Shown in pieces: positions 1 to 8,507 of a DNA stretch of 64,000 nt (positions are counted from its first letter, which is position 1; each line of letters starts with the position of its first letter). The stretch spans positions 37,240 to 101,239 of the forward strand of contig CAWFZX010000014.1 in the NCBI GenBank assembly GCA_963820375.1, read 5' to 3'. The stretch comes from AWTP1-13 sp963820375 (GTDB lineage Bacteria > Pseudomonadota > Alphaproteobacteria > Rhizobiales > Hyphomicrobiaceae). The notes under the pieces are model-generated. The model was not told where the DNA came from, ran no database searches, and worked only from the letters and a program-made list of their open reading frames with translations. Both the position numbers and the translations under genes were made by a program.

Positions 1-1
1 A

Positions 2-358
2 ACCCGCAGTGCCCGTGTCCGCATCGAATTGCCCAACCACGACCTGGCACTCCTCCCCGACATGTACACCGACGTCGAAATTGCCACGGGCTCTGACAAA
101 CCAGTGGTGGCGGTGCTGACAAGCTCAGTGATTGACAGCGGTAGCCGGCAGGTCGTCATTGTCGATCTGGGCGATGGCAGGTTTGCACCCCGTGATGTCA
201 AACTGGGCCGGCGCGGCGGCGATTACGTGGAGGTTGTGGACGGCGTCAACGACGGCGACAGCGTCGTGGTCGACGGCAACTTCCTCATCGATGCCGAAAG
301 CAACCTGCAGGGCGCCCTCAGGGCTCTGACGGCGCCATCGGCCAAGGAGGCGAAGTAA
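2..358 (+). CDS. cusB: CusB/CzcB-type RND periplasmic adaptor, C-terminal part (5' end outside window)
   Basis: Open from the first bases of the window with no start, so this is the C-terminal ~118 residues of a membrane-fusion adaptor that would link an inner-membrane RND pump to an outer-membrane channel. The visible part has the usual end of the CusB family: a barrel strand around 'MYTDVEI', the 'VIDSG.RQVVIVDLGDGRF.PRDVKLG' membrane-proximal region, and the closing 'GNFLIDAESNLQGAL'. The stop overlaps the start of the next gene by one base (TAATG), so the two are translationally coupled, as cusB and cusA normally are. The copper/silver assignment is taken mainly from the pump that follows. 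Confidence 0.9.
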   Translation, partial: TRSARVRIELPNHDLALLPDMYTDVEIATGSDKPVVAVLTSSVIDSGSRQVVIVDLGDGRFAPRDVKLGRRGGDYVEVVDGVNDGDSVVVDGNFLIDAESNLQGALRALTAPSAKEAK

Positions 359-3300
359 TGATCGCCCGCCTGATCGGCTGGTCGGCCAAGAACCTCATGC
401 TGGTGCTGGTGGCAACCGCGTTCGTGGTGGTCGGCGGCGTCTGGGCCCTGAGGACACTACCACTCGACGCCATCCCCGATCTCTCTGACACACAAGTTAT
501 CGTCTATACGGAGTTTCCGGGGCAGGCGCCCCAGGTGGTGGAGGACCAGATTACTTATCCGCTGACCACGGCGATGCTCACAGTGCCGAAGTCCAAAGTG
601 GTGCGCGGGTTCTCATTCTTCGGCGTGTCGTTTGTCTATATCATCTTCGAGGACGGTACCGATATCTATTGGGCACGCAGCCGCGTCCTCGAATATCTCA
701 ACGCTGCGGGGAAGCGCCTGCCCGCTGGTGTGACGCCAACCTTGGGGCCAGACGCAACCGGTGTCGGTTGGGTCTATCAATACGCCGTCGTCGCTAAGAA
801 CAGATCTCTCGCCGAGCTGCGCTCGCTGCAAGACTGGGAGATCCGCTTCGGCCTTGCCAAGGCTGAAGGCGTTGCCGAAGTGGCCAGCGTCGGGGGCTTC
901 GTCAAGCAGTACAACGTTGTCATCGACCCCGGTCGCATGCGGTCGCTAGGTATTCCGCTTTCGAAGGTGCGTGAGGTCATCCGCCAGAACAACATGGACG
1001 TGGGTGGTCGCACGGTCGAGCTGAGCGAGCACGAGTTCATGGTGCGAGGCCGTGGTTACATCAAAAGCACTGGCGACCTCGAACGGATCGTCGTCAAAAC
1101 AGACGGCGGCACGCCTGTGCTCCTCAAGGACATTGCGCGTATCGAACTCGGGCCCGACGAACGGCGCGGCATTGCCGAACTCAACGGTGAAGGCGAGGTC
1201 GCAAGCGGCATCGCCCTGCAACGCTTCGGCGCCAACGCACTCAACGTCATCAACAACATAAAGGCGCGACTGGCTGAAATCGCACCGTCGCTTCCCAAGG
1301 GGGTAGAGGTGGTGCCGGTCTACGACCGCTCCGAACTCATTTACCGGGCCATCGAGACCCTGCGCCGAACGCTGTTCGAAGAGAGCGTGGTGGTTGCTCT
1401 GGTCTGTATTGTGTTCCTTCTCCATGTGCGGAGCGCCCTGGTGGCGATGCTGATGCTTCCGGTCGCCATTCTGATGTCGTTCCTGGCGATGAAGTTGTTG
1501 GGTCTTGGCTCCAACATCATGAGCCTTGGCGGCATTGCCATCGCCATCGGCGCCATGATCGATGCCGCCATCGTCATGATCGAGAACGCACACAAACACC
1601 TGGAGCGCGCACCTCCCAATAAGCCCCGACTGGAAATCCTCGTCGAAGCCGCCTCCGAAGTCGGCCCGGCGCTGTTCTTCTCGCTACTCGTCATCACGGT
1701 GTCGTTTCTGCCGATCTTCACGCTGGAGGCGCAGGAAGGGCGTCTGTTCGGTCCACTGGCCTACACCAAAACGTTTGCCATGGCCGCCTCCGCCATGCTG
1801 TCGATCACGCTGGTGCCAGCATTGATGGTGCTGTTTGTGCGCGGCCGTATCATTCCCGAGCATAGGAACCCATTGAACCGTGTCCTCATCGCCATCTATC
1901 GGCCCGTCATTCGATTGGTACTGCAGGCCAAGGCGCTGACGATCGCGCTGGCCCTAGCAATCATCGCCCTATCGGTATGGCCGACGACGCGACTGGGCAC
2001 CGAGTTCATGCCCAACCTCAACGAGGGCACTTTGCTTTACATGCCGACCACGTTGCCTGGGCTGTCGGTGACCAAATCGGCGGAACTACTGCAAATGCAG
2101 GATCGCATCATCCGCTCGTTTCCCGAGGTGGAGTCGGTTTACGGCAAGGCGGGGCGTGCGCAAACCGCCACCGACCCCGCGCCCATCGAGATGTTCGAAA
2201 CCGTCATTAACCTGAAGCCGAAGGAGCAATGGCGACCCGGCATCACCGTCGACAGCCTGATCCAGGAGATGGATCGCTCGCTGCAGTTCCCAGGAGTCTC
2301 CAACGCCTGGACCATGCCGATCAAGGCCCGCATCGACATGCTCTCCACGGGCATCCGCACGCCGGTCGGGGTGAAGGTCATTGGCCGTGACCTGTCGGAG
2401 ATGGAAAAAGTCGCCCGCGACGTCGAGAGAGTGCTGAGGACAGTCGAAGGCACGGCCAGCGCTTACGCCGAGCGTGTTGTCGGTGGATACTACCTCGAGA
2501 TCGTTCCCAACCGCGATAAGCTGGCGCGCTACGGGCTGATGGTGTCGGACGTGCAGGACGTCGTTGGGACCGCTTTGGGCGCCGAACCGATCACCACCAC
2601 CGTCGAGGGCCGCGAACGCTACACGGTGGCGATCCGATATCCGCGCGATCTGCGTTCCAACCCCCAGGCCATAGCCAAGGACGTTCTTGTAGCTCTGCCA
2701 AACGGTGGCACGGTGCCCTTGGGCGAGGTCGCGGACATCCGGCTCACCCAGGGCGCTACCAGTATTCGTACCGAGAACGCCAAACTGGCCACCTACATCT
2801 TCGTCGACATCCGCGACCGCGACCTCGGGACCTATGTGGCCGCAGCACAGAAGGCGGTGGCGGAACAAGTGCAGCTCCCCGACGGCACATACCTGATCTG
2901 GAGCGGCCAGTTCGAATATCTCCAGCGCGCGGAAGCTCGCCTGCAGGTGGTGGTGCCGGCGACGCTGATGATTATTTTCCTACTGCTCTACCTGAACTTC
3001 CGCAGCCTCGCCGAGACGCTGATCGTGATGCTCTCGCTGCCGTTCGCCCTGGTAGGCGGGCTATGGCTGGTGTGGTGGCTCGGGTTCAATCTGTCGGTTG
3101 CGGTAGCGGTCGGTTTCATCGCGCTCGCGGGTGTTGCCGCCGAGACCGGCGTGGTCATGCTAATCTATCTCGACAACGCCGTCCGCGATGTGCGCGCGCG
3201 ATGTGCCACGCAGGGTCGGCTTTATACGCGAAACGACCTTTACGATGCCATTATGATAGGTGCAGTGGAACGTGTGCGTCCGAAGATCATGACGGTGGTG

Positions 3301-3516
3301 GCCATCATGGGCGGGTTGTTGCCCATCATGTGGAGCACTGGTACGGGTTCGGAGGTCATGCAACGAATTGCGGTGCCGATGATTGGTGGAATGATTTCGT
3401 CGACGCTTCTAACCCTCATTGTCATTCCCGCGGTCTATGGTCTTGTCAGAGCCTGGAATCTGCCAGCCTCGCCGGCGGTGCGATCACGAGAACTGGCAGC
3501 GGAAGTAAGTGCATGA
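358..3516 (+). CDS. cusA: CusA-type heavy-metal efflux RND permease
   Basis: This 1052-residue protein is full length for the heavy-metal RND family, which exports cations across the envelope using the proton gradient. It shows the duplicated layout: one TM near the N-terminus, a large periplasmic porter loop, TM2-6 around residues 335-490, a second loop, and the last helices near 870-1030. The TM4 segment reads GAMIDAAIVMIENAHK, the pattern of the Cu(I)/Ag(I) subgroup rather than the Zn/Co/Cd CzcA subgroup. The porter-domain stretch MPIKARIDMLSTGI carries methionines of the kind used for Cu/Ag transfer. It starts at ATG inside the stop of the adaptor gene. No CusC, CusF or CusRS gene follows; they may lie upstream of the window. 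Confidence 0.93.
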   Translation: MIARLIGWSAKNLMLVLVATAFVVVGGVWALRTLPLDAIPDLSDTQVIVYTEFPGQAPQVVEDQITYPLTTAMLTVPKSKVVRGFSFFGVSFVYIIFEDGTDIYWARSRVLEYLNAAGKRLPAGVTPTLGPDATGVGWVYQYAVVAKNRSLAELRSLQDWEIRFGLAKAEGVAEVASVGGFVKQYNVVIDPGRMRSLGIPLSKVREVIRQNNMDVGGRTVELSEHEFMVRGRGYIKSTGDLERIVVKTDGGTPVLLKDIARIELGPDERRGIAELNGEGEVASGIALQRFGANALNVINNIKARLAEIAPSLPKGVEVVPVYDRSELIYRAIETLRRTLFEESVVVALVCIVFLLHVRSALVAMLMLPVAILMSFLAMKLLGLGSNIMSLGGIAIAIGAMIDAAIVMIENAHKHLERAPPNKPRLEILVEAASEVGPALFFSLLVITVSFLPIFTLEAQEGRLFGPLAYTKTFAMAASAMLSITLVPALMVLFVRGRIIPEHRNPLNRVLIAIYRPVIRLVLQAKALTIALALAIIALSVWPTTRLGTEFMPNLNEGTLLYMPTTLPGLSVTKSAELLQMQDRIIRSFPEVESVYGKAGRAQTATDPAPIEMFETVINLKPKEQWRPGITVDSLIQEMDRSLQFPGVSNAWTMPIKARIDMLSTGIRTPVGVKVIGRDLSEMEKVARDVERVLRTVEGTASAYAERVVGGYYLEIVPNRDKLARYGLMVSDVQDVVGTALGAEPITTTVEGRERYTVAIRYPRDLRSNPQAIAKDVLVALPNGGTVPLGEVADIRLTQGATSIRTENAKLATYIFVDIRDRDLGTYVAAAQKAVAEQVQLPDGTYLIWSGQFEYLQRAEARLQVVVPATLMIIFLLLYLNFRSLAETLIVMLSLPFALVGGLWLVWWLGFNLSVAVAVGFIALAGVAAETGVVMLIYLDNAVRDVRARCATQGRLYTRNDLYDAIMIGAVERVRPKIMTVVAIMGGLLPIMWSTGTGSEVMQRIAVPMIGGMISSTLLTLIVIPAVYGLVRAWNLPASPAVRSRELAAEVSA

Positions 3517-3602
3517 TGCGTCGCGAACCCGCGCCGACGCGGCATTGCTGGGTCGCCGGCCGCAGGAGGAACAGGCAAACCAATGCCGGAAACCCCGAAG
3601 TG

Positions 3603-3626
3603 CGGCGCTGTATTGCTGAAGCGCCG
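3603..3626. terminator. Possible hairpin between convergent cusA and MFS genes
   Basis: A 7-bp inverted repeat, CGGCGCT and AGCGCCG, with a 10-nt loop lies in the 208-bp gap between the cusA stop and the stop of the convergent MFS gene. No T-run follows on either side, so intrinsic termination is only a guess. The rest of the gap (3517-3724) shows no gene. Confidence 0.3.
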
Positions 3627-3724
3627 GCGCAACGCCCAAGCCTTTCTCCAGGCCCGTCCTACCCCGCTGAACTGACGCTTAGGTTCCACTATGGGCTGCG
3701 GACCTTGGCATCGAGTAGCCTTCG

Positions 3725-5026
3725 CTAAAGTTCTTCGGGCGGCTTGATGCGGCGGAAAGCCCAAAGCAGGGCCAGGTCATAGCCAATCTTGAGAACCCCA
3801 CAGATCACCAGCGGCCACGCCTGAAAGCCGGCGGCGAACAGTGCGCCGGCAATAGCTGGGCTGGCTGCTGCCGCGAGGCTGCGTGGAACTGATGTGAAGC
3901 TCGCAGCCGCTGAACGCTCAGGCGGCGTTACGACCGCCATCACGTACGACGATCGCGTTGGCACATCCATCTGGGATAGGGCGGCGCGCGCGAGCAGCAA
4001 AGCGAGTGCCACCTCGATGTTGGGCGCCACAGCCGCAAGGATGAGGCAGATGCTGGAGGGAATGTGCGTATAGACCATCGTGTTGATGAGGCCAATTCGA
4101 CGCGACAGCCAAGCGGCAACAGGGAACGAGAAGGCCGCAAGCACGCCCGACCAAAAAAAGAAAAACGCGGCTGCCGATAGAGATAGTCCGAACTTGCTAA
4201 AGAGCCAAAGAGCGACCAACGACTGCACGGCAAAGCCGCCAGCGAATGCGTCGATGCAGAAGAGCCCAGCCATTTTGTAGACGATGCCTTTCGATGGCCC
4301 AAGCGCAACGACCGGTTTTTCATGGACAGACGGGGCATCAATCGGAATGCGCGCGTACAAAAAGCCGCCGAGGAGGCCCAATGTGGCGTAGGCAACAAAC
4401 ATTGCTTTGAGCGCGGAGAGGTACGACACACCCATTGTTGCCAGAACGTCGGGGCTGGCAGCGGCGAGCGCCCCGGCTGCAGCCGCGAGTGCGCCGATCA
4501 AACTGTAGCGCGCGAACATGACCGTCCGCTCACGATCTGCGACTGAGCCTGAGAGAACAGCGTGTTCCAATGGAACAAAGATGCTGACGCTACCCGCTGA
4601 AGGGTTGATCGTTCCCGCAAAGGCAATGACAAGGATGATGGCATAGGTGTTGGAGGCGGCGAATGCGAGCCCGGTTGCAAGCATCAAGCCGGAGGCACCG
4701 ATGAGTAACCGGCGCCGATCTAGATGGGCGCCGAAGATGCCGATCGCCAACGTCATCAACGCCGAGCCCAGCAGCGCTAGGGTCGCCACGATGCCAATTT
4801 CCAGCGCGCCGAGACCTAGTGCGTCCAAATAGACCGGCAGCAGCACGGCCACGAACCCATCGCCGAAATCACGCAGGGCGCGTGCCACATTTACATATGC
4901 CACAGTCCTGTGGCGCTGTGGTCGATCAAGATTCTTGCACCTCGGCGCCGAAGCCACGTTTTCCTCGTTGACCTTGTTCATCATGAGATGGTCGAAAAAC
5001 CGCCGCATCGGGGGGCCGGACCTCAC
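3725..5026 (-). CDS. MFS transporter, last gene of ChrB operon
   Basis: 433 residues with about twelve hydrophobic segments and a charged N-terminal tail of about 45 residues, matching the major facilitator superfamily. The first helix contains RALRDFGDGFVAVLLPVYL and the A-motif-like loop reads GAHLDRRRLL. It starts in an ATGA overlap with the upstream beta-propeller gene, so it is co-translated with it and with the ChrB-domain gene. No ChrA-type chromate transporter is present, so this MFS protein may be the export component of the operon; that is inference from position. The substrate cannot be read from the sequence. Confidence 0.85.
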   Translation of the reverse strand: MRSGPPMRRFFDHLMMNKVNEENVASAPRCKNLDRPQRHRTVAYVNVARALRDFGDGFVAVLLPVYLDALGLGALEIGIVATLALLGSALMTLAIGIFGAHLDRRRLLIGASGLMLATGLAFAASNTYAIILVIAFAGTINPSAGSVSIFVPLEHAVLSGSVADRERTVMFARYSLIGALAAAAGALAAASPDVLATMGVSYLSALKAMFVAYATLGLLGGFLYARIPIDAPSVHEKPVVALGPSKGIVYKMAGLFCIDAFAGGFAVQSLVALWLFSKFGLSLSAAAFFFFWSGVLAAFSFPVAAWLSRRIGLINTMVYTHIPSSICLILAAVAPNIEVALALLLARAALSQMDVPTRSSYVMAVVTPPERSAAASFTSVPRSLAAAASPAIAGALFAAGFQAWPLVICGVLKIGYDLALLWAFRRIKPPEEL

Positions 5027-6033
5027 ACGGCATGGACTTGGTAAATCGCCGCTCGACAGGTCTGGGGCAAGAAGGCATAGACCTGATCGCTGGCCGGCGC
5101 GAGTGCCAGCGTATGTGCTCCCTTTTCCGTCGCCACGTTTCCTAAGCTGTGCATTGTGGCGGTGTCGAATACGTCGATGACGCCAGGGTCTCCGACAGCG
5201 ACGTAGAGATGTTCGCGTTCACGATTGAAGAAGATGACATCGGGTGCGCCGCTCAGTTTGCTTTGGCTGGTAACTTGTCCGGATTGCGCATCGAGCGTCA
5301 CCAGCGTGCCCTCGTCACAGGCGCAGAAGAGGCGATGCGTCGCGAGGTCTAGATCGAGGCCATGCGGGCCTGCCGACGGCACCGCGAATGTGCGGGCAAT
5401 GCAACTGGGATGCTTGGCGTCGATGACAATGATCTGAGTGGGATCGGCGATGTTCACATAGAACACTTGGGCATCGGGGTCGTAAACCGCCCAGCGGGTT
5501 CGGCCAGGAACGCCAATCTCGTTTTGCACCACGCCGTCGTCGAGGTTGACCACAGACAGCGTGTGTGAGCTTGGTATTTCTGGATCGCCGACGTTTGCGA
5601 CGAGAACAAGCCGCCGGCTATGATCGTAAGCAAGACCGTTGGGACGCACGCCAACTGCGACCTTCCGCACCTTTGGTGCAGGGCCGGGAGCGAAGCATCC
5701 GATCGTGTTCTCGGACCGGTTGGAGGTGACGATGATCTGCGCCTGGTCGCTGACAATCACTCCGGCGACGCCCGACAGGCCGGGGATGGAATATAAATAC
5801 TCTTCGGACGCTGGGTCAAAAACATCCACGGCATTGTTGGCCGTGTGTGCAACATAGACGTGGCCGCTCGCTGCATGCACCGCGGCGTGATCAAACCCTC
5901 CGGTTGCATTGTGCTTTGGCAGCGCCACGTATCCAACATGGTGCAAAGGCGGCTTGGTCATTGGCTTTGGCTCTTCAACAATTCGTTGTGGATTGGGTGG
6001 AGGCTGGTCGACAAAGTCAGCGAAACTGGCCAT
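5023..6033 (-). CDS. YncE/YVTN-type beta-propeller protein in ChrB operon
   Basis: About 336 residues made of repeated blades of the YVTN/NHL type, for example HVYVAHTANNAVDVFDP, GVRPNGLAYD, LVLVANVGDP and HLYVAVGDPGVIDVFD. No signal peptide is evident, so it is probably cytoplasmic. The first ATG at 6033 overlaps the ChrB-domain gene by 17 bp. An internal ATG at 5961 (MTKPPLHH) follows a weak purine-rich stretch and may be the true start. The stop overlaps the MFS start by four bases. Propellers of this group usually bind a partner or ligand rather than catalyse; a sensor or chaperone role in the operon is inference. Confidence 0.8.
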   Translation of the reverse strand: MASFADFVDQPPPNPQRIVEEPKPMTKPPLHHVGYVALPKHNATGGFDHAAVHAASGHVYVAHTANNAVDVFDPASEEYLYSIPGLSGVAGVIVSDQAQIIVTSNRSENTIGCFAPGPAPKVRKVAVGVRPNGLAYDHSRRLVLVANVGDPEIPSSHTLSVVNLDDGVVQNEIGVPGRTRWAVYDPDAQVFYVNIADPTQIIVIDAKHPSCIARTFAVPSAGPHGLDLDLATHRLFCACDEGTLVTLDAQSGQVTSQSKLSGAPDVIFFNREREHLYVAVGDPGVIDVFDTATMHSLGNVATEKGAHTLALAPASDQVYAFLPQTCRAAIYQVHAV

Positions 6034-6478
6034 CGGGCCGACCGCGCCGTACCATCTCCTGGCAGTATGCGTAGAGGGCGTCGTAGACGATCAATTCAGC
6101 GGTGAGCATTGCATGGTCATCTTTCAGCCCGAGATGCCGAAATCCCTCGGCGATCGCGTTAAGACCAGCTGACTCAGGCTGGTTCCAAAGCGTGTTGTCG
6201 GTATCCGCGCCATTGACGATCTTGGCCAACAGCACCAATGCTGGATCGCGATCGAGTTGATGCTTCTTTACGAGCGCGTCGAACGAGCACTCTTTGCCGT
6301 GGTGGCCGAATTCGACGCCAGGTACGTCGTAAGGCGTTGCGCCCTCGCTTTTGGCGACCTCCGACACCTTGTCCGCGGAGACAAACAAGAACTGAGCTTG
6401 CCGATCAATGAATTTGCGAATGAGCCAAGGACAAGCAACGCGATCGACCTTTACCTTCTCACGCGTGACCCACTTCAT
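6017..6478 (-). CDS. ChrB C-terminal-domain protein (chromate resistance-associated)
   Basis: 153 residues that correspond to the C-terminal ChrB domain alone, starting MKWVTREKVKVDRVACPWLI and containing the conserved CPWLI, GVEFGHHGKECSFDAL and VNGADTDN stretches. In classical ChrB proteins this domain follows a regulatory N-terminal half that is absent here. The family is tied to chromate resistance but its biochemistry is not settled. A GGAGGAAACC-type ribosome binding site precedes the ATG. It is the first gene of an operon with the propeller and MFS genes. Confidence 0.85.
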   Translation of the reverse strand: MKWVTREKVKVDRVACPWLIRKFIDRQAQFLFVSADKVSEVAKSEGATPYDVPGVEFGHHGKECSFDALVKKHQLDRDPALVLLAKIVNGADTDNTLWNQPESAGLNAIAEGFRHLGLKDDHAMLTAELIVYDALYAYCQEMVRRGRPDGQFR

Positions 6479-6842
6479 GGTTTCCTCCTATTGACGACCT
6501 ATTGACGACATCGTCGCGATGGGTTGGCACATCGACAGGCACTGTCGCATCAGTGAGATTTGCCGTGCGGGTTCAAGCCGTGCGCTGGAAGCTCCGCCTC
6601 AATGCGCGCGAAGCCCCTCTCGGACTAATCCTCTCCTCCGCCCATGCCCTCGCTTTCGGCGCGCTCATCTGCTTCCCAAGCCTGCAGAATGGCAAGCTTC
6701 TCTCTTGCCGTGACGTCAACTGCTGCGATGACGTCCATCAGGTGCCTAGGGTCTGCCCTGAGGCCGGAACCTGCCCTCAGGATTGAGTATTGCCTTATGC
6801 ATGCAACGCCCTATGGTCCATCGTTTCCTGCTGCTCTGTTCC
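6479..6842. other. Gene-poor stretch with a very short conserved-looking ORF
   Basis: Apart from a minus-strand ORF at 6625-6738 (37 residues from ATG, core EKLAILQAWEADERAESEGMGGG), nothing is visible. That core resembles short hypothetical proteins common in rhizobial genomes that carry an 'EKLAIL..WE.D.R' motif. The similarity extends upstream of the ATG without a start, so it may be a remnant. Confidence 0.35.
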
Positions 6843-7112
6843 CTAGCGCTCACGCGCCTCGTCGAGACCAAACGCTTTGCGCAGCGCCGCGTCATGAGGA
6901 ATGCGGTTTGAGGTCAGACGGTGATACGCGCGATAGGCTGCGAAGTCTTCGTGCAGCGCGTCGCTGCATTTCCCAAGCAGCTCGCGCAGTGACGACGGTG
7001 ATCCGTGACACGTCTGAAGCGTCGTCACCAGGGGCGGGCGTTGGCCAAATGTCGTCAGCACTGTGTCTCCCCTTCGATAAACGGGTCTATGCATCCCTGA
7101 AAGTGGCTGCAT
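6843..7112 (-). CDS. Small hypothetical protein divergent from LysR gene
   Basis: 89 residues from the ATG at 7112, chosen because AGGAGG lies eight bases upstream; longer in-frame starts up to 7148 lack such a site. No family is recognised. The protein is soluble, without signal or membrane segment, with a helical C-terminal half (LRELLGKCSDALHEDFAAYRA) and a basic/acidic tail. It is transcribed away from the LysR gene at 7191, which is the usual arrangement for a LysR target, but that link is inference. Confidence 0.5.
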   Translation of the reverse strand: MQPLSGMHRPVYRRGDTVLTTFGQRPPLVTTLQTCHGSPSSLRELLGKCSDALHEDFAAYRAYHRLTSNRIPHDAALRKAFGLDEARER

Positions 7113-7190
7113 GTGAGTAGCCTCCTCTGCGACTTGCGCGCAAAGCATGGTTTCTCTACCCTGCCCCAGATTTTCTCATGAAGTGGGCCC

Positions 7191-8138
7191 ATGCCACGCC
7201 GGCTGCCAGCATTGAACGCGCTGAAGGCTTTCGAGGCCGCCGCCCGCTACGAGAGCTTCACACGCGCCGCCGAGGAACTATGCGTGACGCAGGGTGCGGT
7301 CAGCCACCAGGTCAAGGCGCTAGAAGCAGAGCTCGGACTCAAACTGTTTAATCGCGAACGGCAGCGGCTCATCATTACAGAAGCGGGGCGCGCGTACTTG
7401 GCCGTTGTACGCGACGCCTTCGATCGGATTGCGAATGGGACCGAACGCTTACTGCAGCGTCAGAACGCTGGCGCACTAACGGTCAGCACCTCGCCGAATT
7501 TCGCGGCCAAGTGGCTCGTTCACCGCCTCAACCGCTTTGCGGAAGTTCACCCCGACATCGATCTGCGAATAAGTGCTTCGCTCCATCATGTCGATTTCGC
7601 GCGCGAGGATGTTGACCTAGCCGTCCGCCATGGTGATGGGCAATTCCCGGCTTTGCATGTTACGCGTCTCTGCCTGGAGGAGCTTTTTCCCGTTTGCAGT
7701 CCGCAGCTTCTTAAAAGGCACAAGCCGCTGCACAAACCCGCCGATCTGAACCGACACACACTTCTGCACGTCAACGATCGCCAGGACTGGGGCAAGTGGC
7801 TGGATGCTGTGGGGGCGAAAGGCGTCGACGTCTCGCACGGCCCCATTCTCAACCAGGCCAGCATGGCGATCGACGCGGCCGTTGACGGACAGGGCGTTGC
7901 GCTGGCGCGATCGGCGCTGGCGGCCTGGGATCTTATCGGCGGCCGGCTTGTGCGTCCCTTCTCGCGGGCGCTGCCGGCATCATTCTCCTATTGGATCGTC
8001 TGCCCGAAGGCGACCGCCAAACTGCCCAAGATCGCCGCCTTCACTGGGTGGCTCCTGACCGAGGCGGCTGAAGACGCTGCGCGCCTGAAAAAGCTCCAAT
8101 CGAGATCAAAGCATGCCGGCCTTCGCCGTGCCACTTGA
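7191..8138 (+). CDS. LysR-family regulator, GcvA-like
   Basis: 315 residues with an N-terminal winged helix-turn-helix (residues ~6-65: LPALNALKAFEAAARYESFT, then TQGAVSHQVKALE) and a two-lobed effector-binding domain. The RLPALNALKAFE opening and the NFAAKWLVHRL stretch at the start of the effector domain are typical of GcvA/AmpR-like LysR proteins. The 78-bp gap to the divergent small ORF would hold its operator. Its own downstream neighbour is a truncated TauE/SafE gene that overlaps its 3' end, so it may once have controlled that exporter. Confidence 0.88.
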   Translation: MPRRLPALNALKAFEAAARYESFTRAAEELCVTQGAVSHQVKALEAELGLKLFNRERQRLIITEAGRAYLAVVRDAFDRIANGTERLLQRQNAGALTVSTSPNFAAKWLVHRLNRFAEVHPDIDLRISASLHHVDFAREDVDLAVRHGDGQFPALHVTRLCLEELFPVCSPQLLKRHKPLHKPADLNRHTLLHVNDRQDWGKWLDAVGAKGVDVSHGPILNQASMAIDAAVDGQGVALARSALAAWDLIGGRLVRPFSRALPASFSYWIVCPKATAKLPKIAAFTGWLLTEAAEDAARLKKLQSRSKHAGLRRAT

Positions 8139-8250
8139 CCTGATGCTCTTCCTCCTCGCAGCCTTCATCGGCGCGCTCGTCGCTGGTCTTGCCGGCTTTG
8201 CTAATAGCCAGTGGTGCTTCGCGGTCGGGGCTGCTGCACTACAAGAGTAG
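8113..8250 (+). pseudogene. TauE/SafE-family membrane exporter, truncated after first helix
   Basis: An ATG at 8113, inside the 3' end of the LysR gene, opens a 45-residue frame whose first 30 residues (PLDLMLFLLAAFIGALVAG then LAGFA) match the first membrane helix of TauE/SafE-type sulfite or organosulfonate exporters. The reading then passes into unrelated sequence and stops at 8250. Intact family members have about 250 residues, so the rest of the gene has been deleted. The stop lies exactly where the dispersed repeat at 8250-8333 begins. Confidence 0.6.
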
Positions 8251-8333
8251 CTCCTGGCACCTCTTTCCCTTCGAACGACCTGAGACGGCAGAAGCACGCC
8301 GAAAGCCGACGCAGGGGGCAATGGCGAAATTGA
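8250..8333 (+). repeat. Dispersed intergenic repeat, copy A
   Basis: About 84 bp. Its 3' 52 bases (8282-8333, ending in GCAATGGCGAAATTGA) match 10789-10841 at roughly nine bases in ten with one indel. Its 5' 26 bases (CTCCTGGCACCTCTTTCCC then TTCGAA) match 43797-43821. Copy C at 43.8 kb contains both halves, so the three sites are one repeat family. No ORF of note lies in it. 8334-8507 is otherwise empty. Confidence 0.65.
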
Positions 8334-8507
8334 ACTCCGGTGTAGGTTGGTCGACATGCGCGTCCGTTTGCTGAGGTGCACTGTGTGCCGGAGTGGTTGT
8401 CGGCAGGCAAAAGCTTTGAGCCTTCCTGAATGTGCTGCGAGGGTGCGACGAGGCTCGCAATGATGAAAAAGCAGAGGTCTGGTCGACCTCCAGCTTAGGG
8501 CCGCGCC

